Assembly (NCBI GenBank): GCA_036504335.1
Contig: DASXVJ010000023.1
Coordinates: 186,001 to 250,000 of the forward strand
Direction: 5' to 3'
From: Fen-183 sp036504335
GTDB taxonomy: Bacteria; Acidobacteriota; Thermoanaerobaculia; UBA5066
Length of the DNA: 64,000 nucleotides
The position numbers were made by a program, and so were the translations under genes. Positions 25,391 to 33,352 of the stretch are shown here, in pieces (within the stretch, counting starts at the first letter, position 1; the number at the start of each line of letters is the position of its first letter). The notes beneath the pieces are model-generated. The model was not told the origin of the DNA. It saw nothing but the letters and a program-made list of their open reading frames with translations, and did not search any database.

Positions 25391-26745
25391 GCGGGCGGGA
25401 GGGGCGCCTCGCGATCGTCGAGGACGACCGCCTCCTGCTCGACCAGCTCGTCTTCGCCCTGAAGGGCGCGTTCGACGTCGTCACCGCGCCGGACGCCGTG
25501 GCCGGACTCGCCCTCGTCGCGCGCGAGCCGGACCTCTTCCTCATCGACCTGCGGCTGCCGCCGTCCCGCGAGGCGGAGGAGGGGCTCGGCCTTCTCGCCG
25601 CGATCCGGTCGAAGCGCCCCGAGGCCGCCGTCGTCGTCATGACGGGCGAGACGGACCGCCGTTACGCGCTGAAAGCCGTCGAGCTCGGCGCGTTCGACTT
25701 CTTCCGAAAGCCCGTCGAGAAGGCCGACCTCCTCTTCGTCCTCGGCCGCGCGCTCGAGCGCGCGCGCCTCCTCGCCGAGAACCGGGCGCTGAAGGACGAG
25801 ATCCTGGGCGGGCGCTCCTTCGACGGCCTCGTAGGCGCGAGCGCACCGATGCGGGCGCTCTTCGCGAAGATCGGGCGTGTCGCGCCCTCCGACGCGACCG
25901 TGCTCCTGCAGGGCGAGAGCGGGACGGGGAAAGAGCTCGTGGCCGAGGCGATCCACCGGGGGAGCCCGCGCAAGGGCGGCCCGTTCGTCGCCGTGAACGG
26001 CTCGGCCCTCCCGGAGTCGCTCGCCGAGTCCGAGCTCTTCGGCCACGAGAAGGGGGCGTTCACGGGCGCCGCCGAGGCGCGGACCGGGAAGTTCGAGCTC
26101 GCGAGCGGCGGGACGCTCTTCCTCGACGAGGTCGCGACGCTCACGCCCGCGATCCAGGCGAAGCTCCTCCGGGTCCTCGAGGGCCGCACGTTCGAGCGGG
26201 TCGGCGGCAACCGGACCGTCACGGTCGACATCCGCCTCATCGCGGCCGCGAACGAGGACCTCGCGCGGCTCGTCGCGAAGGGCGGCTTCCGCGAGGACCT
26301 GTTCTACCGGATCAACACGGTCGTCCTCGAGCTCCCCCCGCTCCGCGAGCGGCGCGACGACATCCCGCTCCTCGTGGAGTTCTTCGCGATCCGCGCCGCG
26401 CGGCGGCACGGGCGGCCTGCCAAGGCGTTCACGCCGGAGGCGCTCGAGGCGATGAAGGCGCGTCCCTATCCCGGAAACGTGCGCGAGCTCGAGCACCTGG
26501 TCGAGATGCTGACCCTCATGGTGGAGGAGGACGCGATCCTCCCCGGCCACCTGCCCCCGTCCGGGCCCGGGGCGGCCGGAGGCGGCGACGGCGAGCTCCC
26601 GCTCGCCGCGGCGGTGGCCCGGTTCGAGAAGGAGCTCCTCGTCCGGACGATCGCCCGGACCGGCGGGGTGAAGGCGCGGGCGGCCCAGGCCCTCGGTCTC
26701 GACCCGAACCAGATGAAATACCTCTGCCGCAAGTACGGGCTCTGA
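25387..26745 (+). CDS. NtrC-family sigma-54-dependent response regulator
   Basis: A 452-aa enhancer-binding activator. The receiver domain has Asp54 in FLIDLRLPP as phosphoacceptor. The AAA+ domain has Walker A GESGTGKE, the sigma-54 contact loop GAFTGA and Walker B GGTLFLDEV. A Fis-type helix-turn-helix ends the protein (RAAQALGLDPNQMKYL). It starts at a GTG overlapping the kinase stop. A -24/-12 promoter at 26869-26883 and a tandem dyad at 26747-26773 lie just downstream, so the most likely target is the repeat-peptide gene at 26925. Confidence 0.93.
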   Translation: MSGREGRLAIVEDDRLLLDQLVFALKGAFDVVTAPDAVAGLALVAREPDLFLIDLRLPPSREAEEGLGLLAAIRSKRPEAAVVVMTGETDRRYALKAVELGAFDFFRKPVEKADLLFVLGRALERARLLAENRALKDEILGGRSFDGLVGASAPMRALFAKIGRVAPSDATVLLQGESGTGKELVAEAIHRGSPRKGGPFVAVNGSALPESLAESELFGHEKGAFTGAAEARTGKFELASGGTLFLDEVATLTPAIQAKLLRVLEGRTFERVGGNRTVTVDIRLIAAANEDLARLVAKGGFREDLFYRINTVVLELPPLRERRDDIPLLVEFFAIRAARRHGRPAKAFTPEALEAMKARPYPGNVRELEHLVEMLTLMVEEDAILPGHLPPSGPGAAGGGDGELPLAAAVARFEKELLVRTIARTGGVKARAAQALGLDPNQMKYLCRKYGL

Positions 26746-26746
26746 C

Positions 26747-26773
26747 GGTTGAATTCCTCAACCCCGCGGTTGA
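26747..26773. promoter_or_regulatory. candidate enhancer site: tandem GGTTGA/TCAACC dyads
   Basis: Three half-sites lie in a row: GGTTGA, 5 bp, TCAACC, 4 bp, GGTTGA. Each adjacent pair is a perfect inverted repeat. They sit directly after the sigma-54 activator gene and about 110 bp upstream of the -24/-12 element, the usual distance for an enhancer bound by an NtrC-type dimer. No U-run follows, so it is not a good terminator. Confidence 0.5.
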
Positions 26774-26868
26774 AAAAGTCATCTGCGCCCGAGACTCCGT
26801 CTCGGTTCGCCTCGCCCCTTCCTCGCAATTGGCGGGGCTTCGGACGTCCGCGCCGGCTTCGAGAGGTC

Positions 26869-26883
26869 TGGCAGGGCCCTTGC
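26869..26883 (+). promoter_or_regulatory. sigma-54 (-24/-12) promoter of the repeat-peptide gene
   Basis: TGGCAGGGCCCTTGC matches the consensus TGGCACG-N4-TTGC at 13 of the conserved and spacing positions, with the invariant GG (26870-26871) and GC (26882-26883) correctly spaced. Predicted transcription start is about 26895, giving a leader of about 30 nt before the ATG at 26925 with a GGGAGG ribosome site at 26914-26919. Confidence 0.7.
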
Positions 26884-26924
26884 GATGGTCGGAGCGACCC
26901 AAGAGAACCGAAAGGGAGGATGCG

Positions 26925-27314
26925 ATGGCAAACGAAGTACGAATCAAGCTGACGGCCGAACAGAAGGCGAAGATCAAGTCCGCGACGGGGAAGGTCGTGA
27001 GCGAGATCCGCGTCGGCAGCCTGGGCGGCAACCCGGCCGTCTCCTCGCCGAGCGCCATCGCCGCCCGCTCGGCCCGCGAGGTCGCGAGCGCCCGCTCCGC
27101 GCGGAGCGTCGAGAGCGCCCGCTCGGCCCGGAACGTCGAGAACGCGCGCTCGGCTCGCAACGTCGAGAACGCCCGTTCGGCCCGGAACGTGGAGAACGCG
27201 CGCTCGGCTCGCAACGTCGAAAACGCCCGTTCGGCCCGGAACGTCGAGAACGCGCGTTCGGCGCGCGAAATCGCGAGCGCCCGTTCGGCCCGCTCCACGG
27301 AAAACGCCGAGTAA
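26925..27314 (+). CDS. nonapeptide-repeat protein, candidate modified/exported peptide precursor
   Basis: A 129-aa protein of unknown family. Residues 1-46 form a non-repetitive leader (MANEVRIKLTAEQKAKIKSA onward, with a GSLGGNP turn). Residues 47-127 are nine exact-length repeats of nine residues with consensus ARSARNVEN; the outer repeats vary at the last four positions (EVAS, SVES, EIAS, STEN), and the chain ends in AE. Every unit carries an RSAR (RxxR) motif. There is no signal peptide or membrane segment. The ATG at 26925 follows GGGAGG, a sigma-54 promoter lies upstream and a strong terminator downstream. Convergent PqqD-like/M50/HlyD genes suggest a precursor processed by that operon, which is inference; a structural or nucleic-acid-binding repeat protein is the alternative. 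Confidence 0.75.
   Translation: MANEVRIKLTAEQKAKIKSATGKVVSEIRVGSLGGNPAVSSPSAIAARSAREVASARSARSVESARSARNVENARSARNVENARSARNVENARSARNVENARSARNVENARSAREIASARSARSTENAE
27063..27305 (+). repeat. nine tandem 27-bp repeats in the peptide gene
   Basis: Nine in-frame 27-bp units encode the ARSARNVEN array. At the DNA level the central units alternate between GCCCG-type and GCGCG-type synonymous versions, so there is a 54-bp higher-order period. This points to amplification of a two-unit block, with the outer units older and more diverged. Confidence 0.9.
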
Positions 27315-27353
27315 GCCCCTTCGGCGAGTCTTTCACTCACCTTCTGAGCAATC

Positions 27354-27377
27354 GGGCGGCCGCGCAAGCGGCCGCCC
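27354..27377 (+). terminator. intrinsic terminator after the repeat-peptide gene
   Basis: A perfect 10-bp stem GGGCGGCCGC / GCGGCCGCCC with a GCAA tetraloop, followed by TTCGTTTCTTC. It lies 39 bp after the stop codon and 17 bp before the convergent M50 gene stop, so it closes the single-gene peptide transcript. Confidence 0.85.
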
Positions 27378-27394
27378 TTCGTTTCTTCGGCCCC

Positions 27395-29584
27395 TCACCA
27401 GAAGACGGACTTCATCCAGCGGCCGACGACGCGCACGCCGCGCGCGGCCCAGGAGCGGCGGGGTCCGGCGATTTTGGCGCGTACGGGCGAGCCGGGGCGC
27501 AGCGTCTCGCCGGGATTCGGAAAGAACGCGAGCGCCACGAAGCGGTCCGGCATCTCGGCGGGCAGCGGCGGCTCGACGCCCGGCCGCGCGGTCTCCGGGT
27601 GGCCCGCGGACGCGGGCGCGATGTGCCGGACGGTGCCGTGGATCGCCTCGAGCGGCCTCTGCCGGACGTACGCGGTCACGGCCGCTCCGACCGCGAGGTC
27701 GTCGTGGAGCCTCTCGGAGACCGGGAGCGCGACGACGAGCTCACGGCAGTCGCCGACCTCCAGGAGCAGGCTGCCCTTAGGCACGAAGCGGCTCTCGAGG
27801 TCCCCGGTGCGCGGCGTGAGAACGCGCCCGGCGAGCGGGCTGCGCACGGCGAGCTTCTCCAGCCGCGCGTGGGCTCCGGTGAGCGCGACTCCCGCGGAAT
27901 CCGCCTTGCGCTCGTCCCGGTAGGCGTCGCCGGCCTCGCCCTCGGCGCGCGCCGCGCGCGCCGCTCCAGCCGACCGCTCGCGGTCGCCGGCGGATTCCGC
28001 CGCGGCGGCGGTCGCGGCTGCGCTCGACATCCTCACGAGGACGTCCCCCGCGTTCACCGCGTCGCTCTCCTTCGCGAGCACCTCGTCGACCCGCCCGTCC
28101 TCGGGCGCCTCGACGCGCAGCCGCACGGCGGGGGAGAGGACGCCCTCGCTCGTGAGGGTCTCGCGGCTGAACGGCACGACGAGGAGGAGAAGGAGAGCCG
28201 CCGCGAGAGCGGCGAGGCGGGGCCGTGCGGCGCGGGACATGAGGAACTCCTTCTTGTCGAGGTAGGCGAGACGCGCGGTCTTGAGCACGAGCCGGACGCG
28301 CTTCTTGAAGATGAACGCGAGGGAGGCGACGAGCAGGACGACCGCGAAATCCGGAACGGTCTTGCGGAAGAGGTTGTTCAGGACCCCGGCGATGAACGAC
28401 ATGACGACGCCCACGTACGCGAGGGCGAGGGGGCCGTAGATCCAGTAGATGCGGCGCCGCCTGCGCGTCGTGACGGGGACCTGCACGTTCAGCCTGAGGA
28501 CGTGCTTCTGGAAGACGAGGCCGATGTAGCGGAAGGACTCTTCGCGCAGGTCGGGCATCTCGAGGAGGCTCGTGAGGGCGTGGTACCCGTCGATCTTCAC
28601 GAGCGGGTTCACGTTGAAGAAGATGGTCGAGATCCCCGTGAAGAGCATCGTCTTGTACGCGAGCTCGTGGAGGAGCGTGTCGGGATACGACACGACCCAG
28701 AGCGCGGTCGCGGCCGCGCAGACGAAGCCCTCCACGTAGATCCCGGCCGTGTTGACCCACAGCCGGTGCCACTTGTTCTCGAAGAGGAGCGCGTCCGTCG
28801 TGTCGCAGTAGAACGCGGGCGTGAAGTAGAGGAGCGCGATCCCGATGTCGTGGACCTCGCCGCCGTAGATCTTGACCGCGTAGGCGTGCCCGTATTCGTG
28901 GAAGAAGCCGAGGAACGAGAGGATGAAGAAGAACTGGATCGCGTCGATGAGCGGCTTGCGGAGGAACGCATAGAGCTCGTACGTTCCCGCGAAGATCGGG
29001 TCCCAGTGGAGGATGAAGACCCCGATCGTCCAGAGGACGGCGAGCGACCAGACGACGACGACGGGCGGCGTCCAGATCCAGCGGACGTATTTCACGGTCC
29101 GCTTCAGGAACTCCTCGGGGTCCAGGACGTTGAAGAGGAGGAAGAACGGGTTGAAGCCCTCGGCCTTCTCCTCGGCCGCGCGCACCCGCGCCTCCTTGGC
29201 GTGGGCGAGAAGCTGCAGGCCCCTCTCGGCGCCGGACTGCTCGATGAGGTCGATCTTGCGGAGCATCTCCTCGTAGTCGAGGACGAGCGCCTCGTCGATC
29301 GGGTCGAACGGGTAGCGGGCGTTGTAGTCCGCGACGATCCCGGCCCGCGTGCGCGTCCCGTCGTAGAGCTCGATGAGGCGCCACTCGTAGTCCGCGAAGA
29401 CGTAGTACTTCGTCCGGTCCGGGTCCTTGACCATGATCCGGGTCTCGCCCATCTGGACCTGCGGGCGCGCGATGAGGTTCTTCTTGAGGGAAGGCTTCTC
29501 ACCGCGCGTCCCGAACCTCTCGGCGAGGAGCCGGGTGCCCCTCTCGGCGGCCAGCGCGGGCCGCGAACCGGCCGCGGCGCTCAC
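27395..29584 (-). CDS. PqqD-like - M50 site-2 protease - HlyD adaptor fusion
   Basis: A 729-aa membrane protein with three parts. Residues about 45-118 resemble a PqqD/RRE-type peptide-binding winged helix (VFADYEWRLIELYDGTRTR). Residues about 165-450 form a membrane metalloprotease with the zinc motif HEYGH (229-233) and the second motif NPLVKIDGYHAL. After another helix, residues about 490-729 are an HlyD-like adaptor with lipoyl half-motifs around VEAPEDGRVDEVLA and VRSPLAGRVLTP. Such PqqD-M50 proteins occur in peptide maturation and export loci. The GTG start at 29584 overlaps the preceding gene by 4 bp. It converges on the repeat-peptide gene, its likely substrate by context only. Confidence 0.85.
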   Translation of the reverse strand: MSAAAGSRPALAAERGTRLLAERFGTRGEKPSLKKNLIARPQVQMGETRIMVKDPDRTKYYVFADYEWRLIELYDGTRTRAGIVADYNARYPFDPIDEALVLDYEEMLRKIDLIEQSGAERGLQLLAHAKEARVRAAEEKAEGFNPFFLLFNVLDPEEFLKRTVKYVRWIWTPPVVVVWSLAVLWTIGVFILHWDPIFAGTYELYAFLRKPLIDAIQFFFILSFLGFFHEYGHAYAVKIYGGEVHDIGIALLYFTPAFYCDTTDALLFENKWHRLWVNTAGIYVEGFVCAAATALWVVSYPDTLLHELAYKTMLFTGISTIFFNVNPLVKIDGYHALTSLLEMPDLREESFRYIGLVFQKHVLRLNVQVPVTTRRRRRIYWIYGPLALAYVGVVMSFIAGVLNNLFRKTVPDFAVVLLVASLAFIFKKRVRLVLKTARLAYLDKKEFLMSRAARPRLAALAAALLLLLVVPFSRETLTSEGVLSPAVRLRVEAPEDGRVDEVLAKESDAVNAGDVLVRMSSAAATAAAAESAGDRERSAGAARAARAEGEAGDAYRDERKADSAGVALTGAHARLEKLAVRSPLAGRVLTPRTGDLESRFVPKGSLLLEVGDCRELVVALPVSERLHDDLAVGAAVTAYVRQRPLEAIHGTVRHIAPASAGHPETARPGVEPPLPAEMPDRFVALAFFPNPGETLRPGSPVRAKIAGPRRSWAARGVRVVGRWMKSVFW

Positions 29585-31998
29585 GGCAGGACCGGCCAGA
29601 GCTTCCCGTAGAGCCAGCGGGCGGGGCGGCGGAGCACGAGCGTCGCGATGTTGCTCCACCCGACGCGGACCTTGCCCTTCCCCTGCATGCCGGTCTTCAG
29701 GAGGCCGTCCGGGTTCTGGACCCCGACCTCGGCGACGACGAAGCGATCCTTGCTCTCCTCGCGCACGAGCGCCCCGACGCGCGTCACGGAGCCGGCGAAC
29801 GTCCGGCCGGGGTACGTGTTGACCTTGACCTCGGCGGCCTGGCCGGGCTGGAGGCGGGCCGCGTCCTCCTCGGGGATCGCGACCTCGGCGACCATCGTCG
29901 TCGTGTCGGCGACGACGCAGAGCTCCGCGCCGCGCGCGAGGTTCTGTCCCACGCGTTCCTGGACGCGCGGCGTCACGATGACGCCGGAGACGGGCGCGAC
30001 GAGGCGCGTCCGTGCGAGCCGTTCGTCCTCGAGGGCGATCCGCGCGGCGAGCTCCGTGCGGTGCGACTCGGCCTCGAACGCGGCGGCGGCGTCGCCGGCC
30101 GCGCGGAAACGCGAGACGTCCGCCTCCGCGATGTCGTACGCCGAGCGGGCCGCGGCGGCCGCGGCGGCGTACGTCTCGTTCTCGAGCACGGCGACGACCT
30201 CGCCCGCCTTCACGGAGTCGCCCTCGAGTTTGAGGACCCGGGCCACGGTGCCGTCGACGCCCGCCGTGACCGAGGCGCGCCGCGCGGGGAGCACGCGCGC
30301 GTTTCCCGTGAGCCGGAAACGCCACGGGACGACGAAGAGCACGACCAGAAGTCCGATCGCGCCAAGGCTCCACGTGATGCGGCGGGAGCGCGAGACGCCC
30401 AGGAGCTTCTTCTTTCTTTCGAGGAGGGGCTGGAGGAAGCCGACGAGCGGCACCTGCCGGTAGAGCTGCGCGTTGCGCACGGCCACCGTGGCCTGGTTGA
30501 CGAGGATCTGGAGGAGACTGCGCGTCTCGTCGTCGAACACCAGCCGTTCGGAGCTCTCGAACCCGAGGACGCCGAGCGGACCCTCCTCGTCCTTCAGGAG
30601 GATCCCGTGGAACGAGTTCAGCTTGCCCTCGGCGAAGAAAATCCGGAACTTCTCCGTCGTCTCGGCCCGGTCGGTCTCGAGCGTCCCGTCCTCGTTCTCC
30701 ACGACCGAGACGTCTCCTCCGCTGCCGTAGACCCATTCGAGGATCTCCGCGGTCCTCTTCAGGTCGGGCCGGCCGCGGTCCAGCTCGAGGATCCCCGACA
30801 CCGCGCCCAGCCGGAGGCGGCCCCTGTCCTGGATCCCGATCGCGCACCGGTCGTACCGGACGAGCGCCCCGGTCGAGTTCACGATCGCGTGCATGACCTT
30901 GTCGAGGTCGAGCGTCGACGTGATCTCGCGGCTCACCGTCAGGAGGGCGTCCAGCTCCGCGACCTTCTTCTCGGCCTCGTACTGGCGCGCGTTGTGGAGG
31001 GCGCGCACGGCCTGGCGGGCGAGGTCGAGGAGGAGCTCCTCGTCCCCGTCGTTGAATTCCGGGTGCCGCCCGCGCTTGTTCGCGAGGACGAGGGCGCCGA
31101 TCGGCGTGTCGTCCTCGAGGAGGGGGACCGCGAGGAGGGAGCTGACGGGATAGGCGGGATCCGCCGTGCGGATCGGGTCGTCGTCCGGCAGCACGTTCAG
31201 CCGCATGGGAGTCTCGGTGTTCGCGAGGACTTCCGCGATGACGGCGGCGCCGACGGACACCGGCGGCGTGTCGACGTCGTAGTTCGGGTTGACCGCGGTC
31301 GCGGCGAGGACCACGTCGCCGCCGTCGCCTTCGAGGAACCACAGGGAGGCCGTCTCACAGGCGCAGAAATCCGCGGCCTTCTGGACGATCAGGGCGTCGA
31401 GCTCGACGAGGTCGATCGTCGAGCCGAACGCCTTGGAGAGGTCGAAGAGGCTCGTGAGCCGCTCGATGGCCTGGAGCATGCCCGCCGCCTTGCGGTCGGC
31501 TTCGCGGGCCGTGTCGACTGCTGCCGCCGCGTGGCGCAGGAAACGCTCGAGCGGGGCGAGGCGCTCCCGGCCGGGTGCTTCGCGCAGTCCGAGGGCGACG
31601 ACTCCGGCGGCTCCCCGCTCGAGGGGAAGCGGCGACACGCACACCGCGGCCGCGCCCGCGGACACGGCAAGGACGAGGGGGTCCTCGCGGGCGCCGGCCT
31701 CGTCCACGCGCACGACGCGGGTCGCCCGGTCCCGGAGGACGTCGCGTGCGAGACCCGAGTTCGAGGGGACGCTCCGGCGCAGACTGCGGGCGGCCGCCTC
31801 TCCGAATACGCCGGTGCACAGGAGAGAGGACCGGACGGTATCCAGGACGAAGATTCCGCCCGCATCCGCGCCGGAGAGGCGGCAGGCCCACCGGGCGGCC
31901 CACGTGGAGCGCTCGCCGAGCCCCGTGCAGCGCACGAACTCCGCGAGCATCGCGGCATCGGTCTCCCCGGATTCGCGTCTCCCGGTCTCTTCCGCCAT
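29581..31998 (-). CDS. triple-GAF - HlyD adaptor membrane protein
   Basis: An 805-aa chimera of sensing and export modules. The first about 500 residues contain three GAF-like domains; two are clear (FDLSKAFGSTIDLVELDALI and VSREITSTLDLDKVMHAIVN starts). A single membrane helix (ITWSLGAIGLLVVLFVVPW, about 520-540) leads into a periplasmic HlyD-type region with lipoyl half-motifs (ARRASVTAGVDGTVARVLKL and LVAPVSGVIVTPRV) and a coiled-coil hairpin. Cytoplasmic GAF domains could bind a small ligand and gate the adaptor. It sits between the STAS gene and the M50 fusion and overlaps the latter by 4 bp. Confidence 0.85.
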   Translation of the reverse strand: MAEETGRRESGETDAAMLAEFVRCTGLGERSTWAARWACRLSGADAGGIFVLDTVRSSLLCTGVFGEAAARSLRRSVPSNSGLARDVLRDRATRVVRVDEAGAREDPLVLAVSAGAAAVCVSPLPLERGAAGVVALGLREAPGRERLAPLERFLRHAAAAVDTAREADRKAAGMLQAIERLTSLFDLSKAFGSTIDLVELDALIVQKAADFCACETASLWFLEGDGGDVVLAATAVNPNYDVDTPPVSVGAAVIAEVLANTETPMRLNVLPDDDPIRTADPAYPVSSLLAVPLLEDDTPIGALVLANKRGRHPEFNDGDEELLLDLARQAVRALHNARQYEAEKKVAELDALLTVSREITSTLDLDKVMHAIVNSTGALVRYDRCAIGIQDRGRLRLGAVSGILELDRGRPDLKRTAEILEWVYGSGGDVSVVENEDGTLETDRAETTEKFRIFFAEGKLNSFHGILLKDEEGPLGVLGFESSERLVFDDETRSLLQILVNQATVAVRNAQLYRQVPLVGFLQPLLERKKKLLGVSRSRRITWSLGAIGLLVVLFVVPWRFRLTGNARVLPARRASVTAGVDGTVARVLKLEGDSVKAGEVVAVLENETYAAAAAAARSAYDIAEADVSRFRAAGDAAAAFEAESHRTELAARIALEDERLARTRLVAPVSGVIVTPRVQERVGQNLARGAELCVVADTTTMVAEVAIPEEDAARLQPGQAAEVKVNTYPGRTFAGSVTRVGALVREESKDRFVVAEVGVQNPDGLLKTGMQGKGKVRVGWSNIATLVLRRPARWLYGKLWPVLP

Positions 31999-32035
31999 CG
32001 GCCCCGTCCTCCCCGGCTCGCGGCGTTCGCTCGAC

Positions 32036-32371
32036 TCAGAAGCTGGAGACGGCCTGCTCGCGGTTGTCGAACATCTCGAAGACGGAGTCCAGCCTCGTCA
32101 TTTCGAGGAGCTTCCGCATGTGCGGCCCGACCCCGAGCAGCTTCGTCTGCCCGCCCTCGTGCTGCGACGTCGTCAGGGCCCGGACGAGGGCGCCGAGTCC
32201 CGTCGAGTCGACGAAGCGCAGGCCCGTGCAGTCGATGAGGAGATGGACTTTGCCTTCCTCGAGCAGCCGCGACACCGTCCTCTTGAAGAGCGTCTCGGAA
32301 TCGCCGATGCCGAGGTCGCCCTTCAACGTGAGAATCGTCACGCGTCCGTCGTCGCGGGTTTCGAGTTCCAT
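32036..32371 (-). CDS. STAS-domain anti-sigma factor antagonist
   Basis: A 111-aa SpoIIAA/RsbV-type protein. The phosphorylation loop is FVDSTGLGALVRAL with the conserved serine, and the beta-strand start VTILTLKGDLGIGDSETLF is typical. Unphosphorylated forms bind anti-sigma kinases and free a sigma factor or other partner. No anti-sigma kinase is adjacent. It is first in the operon with the GAF-HlyD and M50 genes, 37 bp upstream of the former, and follows nagA on the same strand by 42 bp. No clear Shine-Dalgarno is seen. Confidence 0.9.
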   Translation of the reverse strand: MELETRDDGRVTILTLKGDLGIGDSETLFKRTVSRLLEEGKVHLLIDCTGLRFVDSTGLGALVRALTTSQHEGGQTKLLGVGPHMRKLLEMTRLDSVFEMFDNREQAVSSF

Positions 32372-32413
32372 ATGGTTTTGTGGCGAGAGGATCTCAGAAA
32401 CGGCGGGCTAATG

Positions 32414-33352
32414 CTAGCCGGACGCGAGAATGCGGCGCGGCACGTCCGACGCGGCGCGCCCCGCGATCTCTTCCGGGAGGCCCGTCGCCGCGAGGCGCCG
32501 CACGCAGTCGTCGAGGAGCGCCGTCGACCCCGCGAGCGCGCCCGCGGCGTTGCGCGCCGTGCCGTCCTCGACGGTGAGCGTTTCGCCCCAGACGGAGTAG
32601 TCGCCGTTCGCGAGGCCGGCGGCCGGCATCGCGTCGCTGATCAGAGCGACGCGCCCGTCGCCCTTGGCGCGGAAGACGAGCTTCAGCATCTCTGCCGAGA
32701 GGTGGTGGCCGTCGGCGATGACGTCCACGCTCACGCCGTCCGTCACGAGGCCCCAGCCGATCGGTCCCGCCTCGCGGTGGTGGAGGGGCTTCATCGCGTT
32801 GCCGAAGTGCGTCATGTGCCGCGCACCGGCCGCGCGCGCGGCCTCGAGCGACGCGACGCCGGCCTCCGTGTGGCCGATCGAGACGACGAAACCGCGGCGG
32901 ACGAATTCCTTCACGACCGCGATCCCGCCGGGGATCTCGGGCGCGAGCGTCGTCACCCCGCGCCCCGGAGCCGAGGACGCGATCTCGAAAAAGGCGCCGA
33001 GCGCGAGGTCGTCGGTCCCGTCGAGAAAGTCCTTCCGGTGGAGCGCGCCGCAGCGGGCGGCGGAGACGAACGGGCCCTCGAAGTGGAGGCCGAGAGGCAG
33101 GGCCCCGCGCCCGTCGCCCGCGGAGCGCGTCCTCATCCACGCCGAGAGGCGCGTCACGGCTGCGGCCATCTCCGGCAGCGGCAGCGGGACGAGCGTGGGC
33201 AGGAAGGCCGCGACGCCGCGGGCCCACAGTCCCGCGGCGAGCGCGTCCATCTCCGCCGCCGACGCGGTGAGAACGTCAACGCCGAACGCGCCGTGGATGT
33301 GGAGGTCGACGAAAGAGGGGACCGAAGACGGGCTCTTTGCTCCCGAGCTCAT
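32414..33352 (-). CDS. nagA: N-acetylglucosamine-6-phosphate deacetylase, short form
   Basis: A 312-aa amidohydrolase that would convert GlcNAc-6-phosphate to glucosamine-6-phosphate and acetate. Metal and substrate motifs are DLHIHGAFGVDV, LHFEGPFVS, SIGHTEAG, the FGNAMKPLHHREAG stretch, DGHHLSAEML and LISDAMPAAG. It is shorter than the usual about 380 aa. It begins just before the HxH motif and lacks the N-terminal beta-domain and the C-terminal strands (no NPAR..GxIxxGxxADL ending). The ATG at 33352 overlaps the murQ stop. Loss of the beta-sandwich is unusual for a functional NagA. Confidence 0.85.
   Translation of the reverse strand: MSSGAKSPSSVPSFVDLHIHGAFGVDVLTASAAEMDALAAGLWARGVAAFLPTLVPLPLPEMAAAVTRLSAWMRTRSAGDGRGALPLGLHFEGPFVSAARCGALHRKDFLDGTDDLALGAFFEIASSAPGRGVTTLAPEIPGGIAVVKEFVRRGFVVSIGHTEAGVASLEAARAAGARHMTHFGNAMKPLHHREAGPIGWGLVTDGVSVDVIADGHHLSAEMLKLVFRAKGDGRVALISDAMPAAGLANGDYSVWGETLTVEDGTARNAAGALAGSTALLDDCVRRLAATGLPEEIAGRAASDVPRRILASG

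Noticed and set aside
26747..26773. GGTTGA/TCAACC dyad as a terminator of the regulator gene
   Set aside because: The stems are short, AT-containing and not followed by a U-run; the position suits an enhancer better.
27063..27305. The tandem 27-bp repeats as a CRISPR array
   Set aside because: Repeats are contiguous, in frame and without unique spacers, and there are no cas genes.
26974..27336. Minus-strand 120-codon Arg-rich repeat frame
   Set aside because: It mirrors the plus-strand nonapeptide gene. The plus frame has the ribosome site, promoter, terminator and clean repeat periodicity.
27341..27360. CACTCACCTTCTGAGCAAT as another AT-rich element
   Set aside because: Only partial similarity to the left flank and core, with several mismatches; it could be chance.
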